NCBI GenBank assembly: GCA_037190805.1
Contig: JBBCJR010000004.1
Span: 372,001 to 436,000 of the forward strand
DNA length: 64,000 nt
From: JBBCJR01 sp037190805
Lineage (GTDB): Bacteria; Pseudomonadota; Alphaproteobacteria; Sphingomonadales; Sphingomonadaceae
Direction: 5' to 3'
A model generated the notes under the pieces. That model had not been told where the DNA came from, did not search any database, and saw only the letters and a program-made list of their open reading frames with translations. The first letter of the stretch is position 1. Each line of letters begins with the position of its first letter. The position numbers were made by a program, and so were the translations under genes. Below are positions 7,992 to 16,833 of this stretch, in pieces.

Positions 7992-9092
7992 CTATGCGAT
8001 CGGACGATGGATGCGGCCGCCGACGACCGGTGCCTCAACGCCCGTCGTCAGCGGGAAACTGATCGGCAAGCCTTTCATCCGGCGCACGGCGAGATAGGCG
8101 AAGGCCTCCGCCTCCGTCGCATCGCCCGCCCAGCCAAGCGCTTCGACCGGCGCGACCGTCAATCCGGTGCGATCGGCCAGCATCGCCATCAGGGTCGCAT
8201 TGTGCCGTCCACCCCCGGCAACGAAGATATTGCGCGGCGGGGCCGGCAAATGGGCGATGGCGCGCGCGACGCTGGCGGCGGTGAAGGCAGTCAGAGTCGC
8301 TGCCCCGTCAGCCAGCGCCAACCCTCCGACCGAGGCAATGTCGAAATGGTTGCGGTCCAGCGATTTGGGAGGCGGCTGATCGAACCAGTCCTTGTCCAGC
8401 AGGCGCGCAAGCACGGCCTCATCGACTACGCCGCCGGCAGCGAAGGAGCCGCCCGCATCATGCGACAGGCCAGCTTGGGACCGTACCCAGTCGTCGATCA
8501 GGCTGTTGCCCGGCCCGGTGTCGAAGGCAATCAGCGCTCTATCCTCACCGGTATAGCTGAGATTGCCGACCCCGCCGAGATTGAGGACCATCAGCGGCTT
8601 GTCGAGCGTGGCCGTACGCGCCTGATGATAGACCGGCACCAGCGGCGCGCCCTGTCCCCCCGCCGCGACATCGGCGGACCGGAAATCGTCCACCACGGTC
8701 ATTCCCAGTTCTTGCGCCATGTGGGCGCCATCGCCGATCTGCCAGGTCCAGCCGCGATCCGGCCGGTGGGCGATGGTCTGTCCGTGAAAGCCGATCACCG
8801 ACACGTCCGCGAGGTGGACTGCGGGCTGGTTCTCGAACAGGTCGCGGACGGCGGCGACGTGGAGCCGGGTCACGACCTCTGCCGCGGCGTCGATTACCGG
8901 GTGCGGACCTGGCCGCTCCTGCTCCAGTGCCGCCCGCATCGCCATGCGCAGTTGCCCGCCTGTGGTCTCGTCGTACGGAACGGCGTGAAAGGCGAGCGGC
9001 CGGACATGCGCGTCGCCGTCGGTCTCGATCAGGGCGACATCGATGCCGTCCATCGACGTGCCGGACATCAGCCCGATCGCAAGCATGTTCAC
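7992..9092 (-). CDS. anmK: Anhydro-N-acetylmuramic acid kinase
   Basis: Cytoplasmic enzyme of peptidoglycan recycling that opens and phosphorylates 1,6-anhydro-MurNAc to MurNAc-6-phosphate. The 366-aa product has the family's N-terminal ATP-binding motif GLMSGTSMDGID, the GGVGNLSY and FDTGPGNSLID motifs (the latter holding the catalytic Asp), and the C-terminal VAGGGRHN loop. It is the usual length. It converges with the kinase gene eight bases away and diverges from tyrS, with only 32 bases between the start codons. The divergent anmK-tyrS pair is common in Alphaproteobacteria. Confidence 0.95.
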   Translation of the reverse strand: MNMLAIGLMSGTSMDGIDVALIETDGDAHVRPLAFHAVPYDETTGGQLRMAMRAALEQERPGPHPVIDAAAEVVTRLHVAAVRDLFENQPAVHLADVSVIGFHGQTIAHRPDRGWTWQIGDGAHMAQELGMTVVDDFRSADVAAGGQGAPLVPVYHQARTATLDKPLMVLNLGGVGNLSYTGEDRALIAFDTGPGNSLIDDWVRSQAGLSHDAGGSFAAGGVVDEAVLARLLDKDWFDQPPPKSLDRNHFDIASVGGLALADGAATLTAFTAASVARAIAHLPAPPRNIFVAGGGRHNATLMAMLADRTGLTVAPVEALGWAGDATEAEAFAYLAVRRMKGLPISFPLTTGVEAPVVGGRIHRPIA

Positions 9093-9124
9093 TCTGCCGT
9101 GCCTCCCTGCTAACGGGCAGGTCC

Positions 9125-10354
9125 ATGACCCAATATCGTTCAGACCTGCTACGGCTTCTCGAGGCGCGTGGCTATATCCACCAGATCACCGACGCAGAGG
9201 CGCTGGACCAGCTTGCCACGACCAGCGTCGTGCCCGGCTATATCGGCTTCGACCCAACCGCGCCGTCCCTTCACGTCGGGCATCTGGTATCGATCATGAT
9301 GCTGCGGCGCCTTCAGGCCGCCGGGCACAAGCCGATCGTGGTCATGGGTGGCGGCACCGGCAAGATCGGCGACCCCAGCTTCAAGGATGAGGCGCGCAAG
9401 CTTCTGACCGCCGAGGCCATCCAGGGCAATATCGCCTCGATCCGCAGGGTGTTCGAACGCTTCCTGACCTTTGGCGAAGGGCCGACCGATGCGATCATGG
9501 TCGACAATGCCGACTGGCTGGACAAGCTGGAGTACATTCCTTTCCTGCGCGACATCGGCCAGCATTTTTCGGTCAACCGGATGCTCAGCTTCGATTCGGT
9601 GAAGCTGCGACTGGATCGTGAGCAATCGCTGTCCTTCCTCGAATTCAACTACATGATCCTTCAGGCCTATGACTTTCTGGAACTGTCGCGCCGCGCCGGC
9701 TGCCGGCTCCAGATGGGCGGATCGGACCAGTGGGGGAACATCGTCAACGGCGTCGAACTCGCTCGCCGCGTCGACGGCACGCAGGTGTTCGGGCTGACTA
9801 CGCCGCTCATCACCAACGCCGACGGCACCAAGATGGGCAAGACGGTGGGCGGCGCCGTGTGGCTCAATCCCGACCAGCTGCCGGCCTATGACTACTGGCA
9901 GTTCTGGCGAAATACCCAGGACGCCGATGTCGGCCGCTATCTGCGTCTGTTCACCGACCTTGGCGAAGACGAGATAAAGCGGCTCGAGGCTCTTGAGGGG
10001 GCCGAGATCAACGACGCCAAGAAGGCCCTTGCCGATGCCGCGACCGCGCTCTGCCGGGGCATGGAGGCGGCGGACGCGGCGGCGGAAACCGCGCGCGCGA
10101 CGTTCGAGCAGGGAGGCGCCGGCGACGATCTGCCCGGCCTCGATGTCACGGGTGGCGGGATCGCTCTGGTCGATGCCCTGGTCGGCCTGGGTCTCGCTGC
10201 TTCCAAAGGCGAGGCGAGGCGCCTGATCAAGGGCGGCGGCGCACGCATCGACAACATGCCCGTTGCCGACGAGGCGCATGTCATTGCGGTTCCAGCCGGG
10301 GCGGACATCCGCATCAGCGCCGGACGCAAGCGGCACGGCGTTCTCAGGGGCTGA
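9125..10354 (+). CDS. tyrS: Tyrosyl-tRNA synthetase
   Basis: Class Ic aminoacyl-tRNA synthetase charging tRNA-Tyr. The 409-aa product begins MTQYRSDLLRLLEARG. It has the HIGH-type motif HVGH (50-53), the tyrosine pocket residues around YMILQAYDFLEL and GGSDQWGNI, and KMGKT (about 236-240) as the KMSKS loop. An S4-like RNA-binding domain lies at the C-terminus (LVGLGLAASKGEARRLIKGGGARID). ATG 9125 is the start: the frame is open further upstream, but those codons lie in the anmK coding region and give no conserved sequence. Standard for the E. coli-type enzyme. Confidence 0.96.
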   Translation: MTQYRSDLLRLLEARGYIHQITDAEALDQLATTSVVPGYIGFDPTAPSLHVGHLVSIMMLRRLQAAGHKPIVVMGGGTGKIGDPSFKDEARKLLTAEAIQGNIASIRRVFERFLTFGEGPTDAIMVDNADWLDKLEYIPFLRDIGQHFSVNRMLSFDSVKLRLDREQSLSFLEFNYMILQAYDFLELSRRAGCRLQMGGSDQWGNIVNGVELARRVDGTQVFGLTTPLITNADGTKMGKTVGGAVWLNPDQLPAYDYWQFWRNTQDADVGRYLRLFTDLGEDEIKRLEALEGAEINDAKKALADAATALCRGMEAADAAAETARATFEQGGAGDDLPGLDVTGGGIALVDALVGLGLAASKGEARRLIKGGGARIDNMPVADEAHVIAVPAGADIRISAGRKRHGVLRG

Positions 10355-10367
10355 CAATCGGGAGACC

Positions 10368-10856
10368 TTAACGCCCCGACGCCGCCCGCACCCGCCAGTC
10401 GTGGGCCTGCTGGTCCTGCTCTTCCACCACCTTGGCGGGCAGGCCACGCGCGATGCGATAGGCGCGCGCTGCGGCGATGGCAGCCGAATAGACGTCGGCG
10501 CGAATCGCGACGATGCGATACCAGCGATAGGCGGCGGCGGGATCGCGGCGAAGCCCGGTCCCGGCCGCCAGCAGGTCCCCGAGCTTGATCTGGGCCGGCG
10601 CGTAGCCGCGCTCCGCAGCCCGCAACAAGAACCCCGCGGCCACTGCCGGTCGACGCGGCTGCCCATCAAGATAGATCATGCCCATCAGGGTTTCCGCGAT
10701 CGCCGAGCCTTGCGCCACCGCCGGCCGGACAAGCGCGCGGGCGCGGGCCCAGTCGTGCCGGTCATAGGCATCGATCGCCGCGTCCAACCGGTTGTCGGCC
10801 ACGGCCGGCGCAGCCGCCACGAGCAGCAGCAGTGGAGCAAGCAAACGCATCATCAT
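10368..10856 (-). CDS. Secreted Sel1-repeat (TPR-like) protein
   Basis: A 162-aa protein with a cleavable signal peptide (MRLLAPLLLLVAAAPAVA, cut before DNRLD) followed by Sel1-like helical repeats. Recognisable units are AVAQGSAIAETLMGMIYLDGQ, AERGYAPAQIKLGDLLAAGTGL and DPAAAYRWYRIVA. Such repeats bind other proteins in the periplasm, but the partner here is unknown. Three consecutive ATG codons (10856, 10853, 10850) make the exact start uncertain; all give the same mature protein. It lies 19 bases downstream of recG on the same strand and converges with tyrS 13 bases away. Confidence 0.8.
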   Translation of the reverse strand: MMMRLLAPLLLLVAAAPAVADNRLDAAIDAYDRHDWARARALVRPAVAQGSAIAETLMGMIYLDGQPRRPAVAAGFLLRAAERGYAPAQIKLGDLLAAGTGLRRDPAAAYRWYRIVAIRADVYSAAIAAARAYRIARGLPAKVVEEQDQQAHDWRVRAASGR

Positions 10857-10875
10857 CCGCCTCTTGGCCACAGGA

Positions 10876-12939
10876 TCAGCCGGACCGCAAGAGGCCGACC
10901 GCCGCATCGCGCTCGAACAGATAGAGCAAGGTCCGCGCCGCCTGCCCACGTTCGCTGGCCAATCCGCCGTCGCGATCGACCAGCAGCCGGGCATCGTCGG
11001 TCGCCGTCTGAAGCAGCGCCGCCATCTGCTCGGGTCCCGCCAGCCGCATCGCGGCCTCGCCCGACTGGCGCGTACCGAGCAGTTCGCCCGCGCCGCGCAG
11101 CTCGAGGTCCTTTTCGGCAATGGCAAAGCCGTCATTGGTATCGCGCATCAGTTGAAGCCGCGCCCGCGCGGTCTCGGACAGCTGTTCTCCCCGCAGCAGC
11201 AGGCACACCGACCGCGCCGACCCACGCCCTACCCGGCCCCGCAACTGGTGGAGCTGGGCAAGGCCGAAGCGGTCGGCATTCTCGACGATCATCAACGTCG
11301 CATTGGGCACGTCGACGCCGACCTCGATCACCGTCGTCGCCACCAGCACGGCCAGTTCGCCGGCCTTGAACGCGGCCATCACCGCATCCTTGTCCGGTCC
11401 TTTCATCCGCCCGTGAACGAGGCCGACGCGGCCCGGCCCCAGCACCTCGACCAGTTCCGCTGCCCGCGCCTCGGCCGCCTTGAGGTCCGACGCCTCGTTT
11501 TCCTCGACCAGCGGGCACACCCAATAGGCCTGGCCACCACCGGCGACATGGCGGGCAAGGCCCGCCTCGACCTCGCCGACCCGCTCGGCGCTGAGCACGC
11601 GGGTGTCGATTGGCTGGCGGCCGGGCGGCATCTCATCCAGCCGGCTGACGTCCATCTCACCATAATGGGTGAGGGTCAGGGTGCGCGGAATCGGCGTTGC
11701 GGTCATCACCAGCAGGTGGGGCGGCCGATCGGCCTTGGCCGCCAGCATCATCCGCTGGGCAACGCCGAAACGATGCTGTTCATCGACGACAGCAAGGCCG
11801 AGGTTGCGATAGGCGACCCCTTCCTGAAAGATCGCATGGGTGCCGACGAGGATGTCGATCTCGCCCGCCGCCAGCCCGTCCAGCACCTCGGCCCGCGCCC
11901 GCCCCTTCTCGCGCCCGGTGAGGATGGCGACGCGCACCGACACCCCCGTCAGCAGCGCCGTCAGGCTGGCGAGGTGCTGGCGGGCGAGGATTTCGGTCGG
12001 CGCCAGCAGCGCCCCTTGCGCCCCCGCTTCGACCGCGATCAGCAGCGCCTTCAGCGCCACCAGCGTCTTGCCCGCGCCGACATCGCCCTGGAGAAGGCGC
12101 AGCATCGGCGTCGCCTGCGCCATGTCGCCCTCGATCTCGGCCACGGCCCGGTCCTGCGCGCCGGTGGGACGATAGGGCAGGTCGAGCGCATCCCGCAGCC
12201 GCCCGTCACCGGCCAGCGGCACGCCCCGCCGTCGCCGGGTCGAAGCCCGTGTCAGCGCCAGCGCCAGCTGGTTCGCCAGCAGCTCGTCATAGGCCAGCCG
12301 TCCGCGCGCCAGGGTATCGGCCGGGTCCTGATGCGCCCGCTCAAGCGCCGCGTGCCAGCCGGGCCAGCCATATTTGGCCAGCACTGACGGCTCGATCCAT
12401 TCGGGCAGCTCCGGCGCCCGTCCCCGGGCTTGCTCCGCCAACTGATGAAGGCGGCGGTTGGTGATCCCTTCCGACAGCGGATAAACGGGCTCGCGTGCCG
12501 GGATGGCGGCATCCTCGCCCGGCAACAGCACCTGGTCGGGATGCACGATCTGGAGCTGCTGGCCGTAAAGTTCGAGCTTGCCCGTCACCACGCGCGGTTC
12601 GCCCAGCGGTAGCAGCTTGCGCGCCCAGCCGGGATTGCCGCCGAAGAAGGTCAGGGCCGCGACATTGCCGGCCGCATCCCGCGCCACCACCCTGAACGGG
12701 CCGCGCCCGCCGCTTGGCCGATAGTCGACCGGGGTCAGCGTGACGATGACGATACGCCCGGCGTCGCGCTCGTCGAGGGCCGTGACGCGCACCCGGTCGA
12801 TCCATGTCACCGGCAGATGGAACAGCAGGTCGACGACACGCTCCAACCCCAGCCGCTTCAGCGGCTTGGCAAGTGTCGCGCCCACCCCCTTCAGCGACTG
12901 GGTTTCGGCGAACAGCGGATTGAGAATCTCGGGCCGCAT
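10876..12939 (-). CDS. recG: ATP-dependent DNA helicase RecG
   Basis: Branch-migrating helicase that reverses stalled replication forks and processes recombination intermediates. The 687-aa product has the N-terminal wedge/OB domain (about residues 50-150, TWIDRVRVTALDE onward). The SF2 motor carries Walker A GDVGAGKT (285-292), motif II DEQH with the RecG-specific RFGV after it, TATPIPRTL (motif III) and the C-terminal LRGRVGRG (motif VI). ATG 12939 is chosen because the protein then begins MRPEILNPLFAE, as RecG does, and the upstream in-frame codons overlap sdhE in antisense. It is divergent from sdhE-mfd, a repair-related arrangement common in Alphaproteobacteria. Confidence 0.96.
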   Translation of the reverse strand: MRPEILNPLFAETQSLKGVGATLAKPLKRLGLERVVDLLFHLPVTWIDRVRVTALDERDAGRIVIVTLTPVDYRPSGGRGPFRVVARDAAGNVAALTFFGGNPGWARKLLPLGEPRVVTGKLELYGQQLQIVHPDQVLLPGEDAAIPAREPVYPLSEGITNRRLHQLAEQARGRAPELPEWIEPSVLAKYGWPGWHAALERAHQDPADTLARGRLAYDELLANQLALALTRASTRRRRGVPLAGDGRLRDALDLPYRPTGAQDRAVAEIEGDMAQATPMLRLLQGDVGAGKTLVALKALLIAVEAGAQGALLAPTEILARQHLASLTALLTGVSVRVAILTGREKGRARAEVLDGLAAGEIDILVGTHAIFQEGVAYRNLGLAVVDEQHRFGVAQRMMLAAKADRPPHLLVMTATPIPRTLTLTHYGEMDVSRLDEMPPGRQPIDTRVLSAERVGEVEAGLARHVAGGGQAYWVCPLVEENEASDLKAAEARAAELVEVLGPGRVGLVHGRMKGPDKDAVMAAFKAGELAVLVATTVIEVGVDVPNATLMIVENADRFGLAQLHQLRGRVGRGSARSVCLLLRGEQLSETARARLQLMRDTNDGFAIAEKDLELRGAGELLGTRQSGEAAMRLAGPEQMAALLQTATDDARLLVDRDGGLASERGQAARTLLYLFERDAAVGLLRSG

Positions 12940-13015
12940 GATTAGGTCCGGCTTTCCTAGCCAAAGCCGCGCCGCACCGCCACCTCGCGGGGCGGCCTCT
13001 TGACGGATTCCTGCG

Positions 13016-13282
13016 ATGACGCCCGACGAACGACTGAAACGCCTGCGCTTCCGCGCCTGGCATCGCGGCACGAAAGAGGCCGACCTGATCGTCGGCGGCT
13101 TCTTCGACCATGCGCATGCGGGGTGGAGCGCGGCAGACATCGACTGGTTCGAGGCGCTGCTCGACGAGGAGGACGTCGAAATCATGGCCTGGGCACTCGG
13201 CACCCGGCCCTGCCCCAGGCGCTATGAGGGCGCGAACATGTCGGCAATGCGGCGGCTCGACTATGTGCCGGTGGCGCGGTGA
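13016..13282 (+). CDS. sdhE: FAD assembly factor SdhE (succinate dehydrogenase flavinylation)
   Basis: Small chaperone that helps attach FAD covalently to the succinate dehydrogenase flavoprotein SdhA. The 88-aa product has the family's RGTKE motif (RGxxE, about residues 17-21), which contacts SdhA, followed by ADLIVGGFFDHAH and a helical remainder. Length is normal for the DUF339/SdhE family. Its last four bases (GTGA) overlap the GTG start of mfd, so both are coupled in one transcript. ATG 13016 gives the standard N-terminus. Confidence 0.93.
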   Translation: MTPDERLKRLRFRAWHRGTKEADLIVGGFFDHAHAGWSAADIDWFEALLDEEDVEIMAWALGTRPCPRRYEGANMSAMRRLDYVPVAR

Positions 13283-16200
13283 GCGAAGCACTGCACCGCA
13301 TTCTGAAGGCCGACGCACCGCTGACGCTGGCTGGCGCGCCGGCGGGCTTCCTGCCCTGGCTGATGGCCGATCTCGCCCGCGCGGCGCCGGGGCGCACGCT
13401 CTACATCGCGCCCGACGATGCCGCTCTGCGCGCGGTCGCCGACGCGGCGCCGTTGTTCGCGCCCGACCTCAGGCTGATCACCATTCCGGCATGGGACTGC
13501 CTGCCCTATGACCGCGCCTCGCCGGCCCTGCGCATCAGCGCCGAGCGGCTGGCCGGCCTCGCGGCGCTCCAGACCGCCCCCAAGGGCGCGGAATTGGTGC
13601 TGACGACGATCAACGCCGCCACCCAGCGCACCCTGACCCCCTTCCGCATCCGCCAGCTGACCGCCCGGCTGGCACCCGGCGAGCGTATCGACCGCGACCG
13701 GTTGGCTCAGATGCTGGCCGACCAGGGCTATCATCGCACCGACACCGTCGCCGACGCCGGTGAGTTCGCGGTGCGCGGCGGCCTGCTCGACCTGTTCCCC
13801 GCAGGCGAAACGCAGGCGTTGCGCCTCGACTTTTTCGGCGACGAGATCGAAAGCGTTCGCACCTTCGATCCGGTCGACCAGCGCACCACCGGGCGGCTGG
13901 ACGACGGCTTCACTCTGTTACCGGTATCCGAAGCCCTGCTCGATGCCGACAGCATCAAGCGGTTCCGCGCCCGCTATCGCGAACGCTTCGGCGCCACCGC
14001 CACCGGCGATCCACTCTACGAAGCGATATCGGACGGCCGCCGCCTTGCCGGCATGGAGCATTGGCTGCCGCTGTTCGAGGACAGGCTGGCGACCCTGTTC
14101 GATCATCTCGCCCCCGACACGCTGGTCGTGCGCGACGCCGGCACCATCGCCGCGGGCGAGCAGCGGTTCGAGGCCATCGCCGATTATTATCAGAACCGCG
14201 AGCGCGCCATGGCCGCCTCGCCCGGCGCCTATCGCCCCCTGCCGCCCGAGCTGCTCTATTTCAGCGAAGAGGAGTGGCACCAGACGATCGCCGATCGCCA
14301 TATCCACCTCACCAGCCCTTTTCACCAGCCGGACGGCGCCGCCGTGGTCGATTTCGGGGTCGAGCCGGCCCGCGACTTCGCGCCCGAACGCGCCCAGGGC
14401 GTCAACATCTACGAAGCGGTCGGGGCCCATGTCGATGCGCTGCGGCGGGCCAAGCGCAAGGTGATCCTCGCCAGCTATTCGGGCGGCTCGCGCGAGCGGC
14501 TGCGCGGTCTGCTCGCCGACCATGGCCTGAAGCGCATCGCCGAGGCGGACAGCTGGCAGAAGGCGCTGGGCGAGGCCGCCGAGGGACGCGTCGCGCTGGC
14601 CGTCATGCCGCTCGACCACGGCTTCGCCACCCCCGACGTCGCCGTCCTCACCGAGCAGGACATGCTCGGTGACCGGCTGGTCCGTCGGCGCAGGAAGAAG
14701 AAATCGGACGCCTTCCTGGCCGAGTTGCAGGCCCTCAGCCCCGGCGACCTGCTCGTCCACGCCGACCACGGCATCGGCCGCTATGTCGGCCTCGTCTCCA
14801 TCCCGGTCGGCAAGAGCCCGCACGACTGCGTCCAGGTCGACTATGCCGGCGGCGACAAGCTCTACGTGCCGGTCGAAAATATCGACATCCTGTCGCGCTA
14901 CGGCTCCGACAGCGACGGCGTTGGCCTCGACAAACTGGGCGGCGCGTCGTGGCAGGGTCGCAAGGCGCGGATGAAGGAGCGGATCCGCGAGATCGCCCAT
15001 GAGCTGCTACGCACCGCCGCCGAGCGCGCCACCCGCGCCGCGCAGAGCTTCGAGCCCGACCCGTCGGCCTATGCCAGTTTCGTCGACCGCTTCCCCTATA
15101 GCGAGACCGACGATCAGGACCGGGCGATCGGCGACGTCCTCGACGATCTCGCGGCCGGCCGGCCGATGGATCGCTTGGTGTGCGGCGACGTCGGCTTCGG
15201 CAAGACCGAGGTGGCGCTGCGGGCCGCGTTCGTGGCCGCGATGGCGGGTGAGCAGGTGGCCGTCGTCTGCCCCACCACCCTGCTTGCCCGTCAGCATTTC
15301 CAGAATTTCACCGAACGCTTCCACGGCCTGCCGATCGAGGTCCGTCAGCTGTCCCGCCTCGTCCCCGCCGCCGAGGCGAAGGCCAACCGCGAGGGGCTGG
15401 AGTCGGGTTCCGTCGACATCGTCATCGGCACCCACGCTATCCTGGCGAAGTCGGTGGCGTTCAAGCGCCTCGGCCTCGTCATCGTCGACGAGGAGCAGCG
15501 CTTCGGCGTCACCCACAAGGAGCGGCTGAAGGCGCTGAAAAGCGACGTGCATGTCCTCACCCTCACGGCGACGCCGATCCCGCGCACGCTTCAGATGGCG
15601 ATGTCGGGTCTGCGCGAGCTGTCGGTCATCCAGACTCCGCCGGTCGACCGGCTGGCGGTTCGCACCTACGTCATGCCCTGGGACCCGGTGGTGATCCGCG
15701 AGGCGCTGCTGCGCGAGCATTATCGCGGCGGGCAGAGCTTCTTCGTCACCCCCCGCATCGCCGACCTGCCGGACATCGAGCAGTTCCTGCGCGACGAGGT
15801 GCCAGAGGTGACCTATGTCGTCGCCCACGGCCAGATGGCGCCGACCGAGGTCGAGGAACGAATGAGCGCCTTCTACGACCGGCGCTACGACGTTCTCGTC
15901 TCGACCACGATCGTCGAAAGCGGTCTCGACATTCCCAGCGCCAACACGCTGATCATCAACCGCGCCGATAGCTTCGGCTTGGCCCAGCTTTATCAGCTGC
16001 GCGGCCGTGTCGGCCGGTCGAAGACACGCGCCTATGCCTATTTCACCACGCCCGCCGACCGTTCGATCACGGCGACGGCGGAAAAGCGGTTGCAGGTCCT
16101 GTCCAGCCTCGACTCCCTCGGCGCCGGCTTCCAGCTCGCCAGCCACGATCTCGACATCAGGGGCGCCGGCAACCTGCTGGGCGACGAACAGTCAGGCCAT

Positions 16201-16749
16201 ATCCGCGAGGTCGGGTTCGAACTCTACCAGTCGATGCTGGAGGACGCGATCACCGCCGCCAAGGCGGAGGGTGCGGGCCTGAAGGCGCCCGAAGATCCGC
16301 TCAGCCCCCAGATCACCGTCGATGCGCCGATCCTGATCCCGGACGACTATGTGCCGGACCTCGACCTCCGCATGGCGCTCTATCGCCGCCTCAGTGCGCT
16401 GGACGTCAGCGAAATCGAGGGTTTCGCGGCCGAGATGATCGATCGCTTCGGCCCGTTGCCGGAAGCGGTGAAGAACCTCATCGCCATCATCGAGATGAAG
16501 TTGAACCTGCGCGCCGCCGGTATCGCCAAGCTCGACATCGGTGAAAAAGGCGGTCTCGTCACGTTCCGGGGCGACCGATTCGCCAACCCTGCCGGCCTGA
16601 TCGACTATGTCCAGCGACTGAAGGGCACCGCCCGCCTGAGGCCCGACAACAAGTTGTTCATCGCCCGCCCCTGGCCGACTCCGGCCGCGCGCATCAATGG
16701 CGGACAGCAGCTCGCGCGTGGTCTGGCGAAGGTGGCGAAGGCGGGCTGA
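13279..16749 (+). CDS. mfd: Transcription-repair coupling factor Mfd
   Basis: DNA translocase that removes stalled RNA polymerase and recruits UvrA to damage in transcribed strands. At 1156 aa it has the full layout: a UvrB-like N-terminal module (ATLYIAPDDAALRAV to about 350), the RNA polymerase-interacting Tudor-like domain (GDLLVHADHGIGRYVGL, near 490), the RecG-like motor with Walker A GDVGFGKT (636-643) and DEEQ (737-740), and the C-terminal TRCF domain that holds the protein inactive. The GTG start overlaps the sdhE stop. No neighbour contributes other Uvr functions. Confidence 0.97.
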   Translation: MSEALHRILKADAPLTLAGAPAGFLPWLMADLARAAPGRTLYIAPDDAALRAVADAAPLFAPDLRLITIPAWDCLPYDRASPALRISAERLAGLAALQTAPKGAELVLTTINAATQRTLTPFRIRQLTARLAPGERIDRDRLAQMLADQGYHRTDTVADAGEFAVRGGLLDLFPAGETQALRLDFFGDEIESVRTFDPVDQRTTGRLDDGFTLLPVSEALLDADSIKRFRARYRERFGATATGDPLYEAISDGRRLAGMEHWLPLFEDRLATLFDHLAPDTLVVRDAGTIAAGEQRFEAIADYYQNRERAMAASPGAYRPLPPELLYFSEEEWHQTIADRHIHLTSPFHQPDGAAVVDFGVEPARDFAPERAQGVNIYEAVGAHVDALRRAKRKVILASYSGGSRERLRGLLADHGLKRIAEADSWQKALGEAAEGRVALAVMPLDHGFATPDVAVLTEQDMLGDRLVRRRRKKKSDAFLAELQALSPGDLLVHADHGIGRYVGLVSIPVGKSPHDCVQVDYAGGDKLYVPVENIDILSRYGSDSDGVGLDKLGGASWQGRKARMKERIREIAHELLRTAAERATRAAQSFEPDPSAYASFVDRFPYSETDDQDRAIGDVLDDLAAGRPMDRLVCGDVGFGKTEVALRAAFVAAMAGEQVAVVCPTTLLARQHFQNFTERFHGLPIEVRQLSRLVPAAEAKANREGLESGSVDIVIGTHAILAKSVAFKRLGLVIVDEEQRFGVTHKERLKALKSDVHVLTLTATPIPRTLQMAMSGLRELSVIQTPPVDRLAVRTYVMPWDPVVIREALLREHYRGGQSFFVTPRIADLPDIEQFLRDEVPEVTYVVAHGQMAPTEVEERMSAFYDRRYDVLVSTTIVESGLDIPSANTLIINRADSFGLAQLYQLRGRVGRSKTRAYAYFTTPADRSITATAEKRLQVLSSLDSLGAGFQLASHDLDIRGAGNLLGDEQSGHIREVGFELYQSMLEDAITAAKAEGAGLKAPEDPLSPQITVDAPILIPDDYVPDLDLRMALYRRLSALDVSEIEGFAAEMIDRFGPLPEAVKNLIAIIEMKLNLRAAGIAKLDIGEKGGLVTFRGDRFANPAGLIDYVQRLKGTARLRPDNKLFIARPWPTPAARINGGQQLARGLAKVAKAG

Positions 16750-16833
16750 ATCGCCGACGAGGCCGATCGCCCCTTGAGGTCGACGCGTAGACATGGTTCA
16801 GTCGACTTGCAGCCTCCCGGGGGAGAAACCCAT

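Noticed and set aside
9125..10354. KMGKT instead of KMSKS in TyrS as a possible defect
   Set aside because: Bacterial tyrosyl-tRNA synthetases normally have K-x-G-K-T or a close form at this loop.
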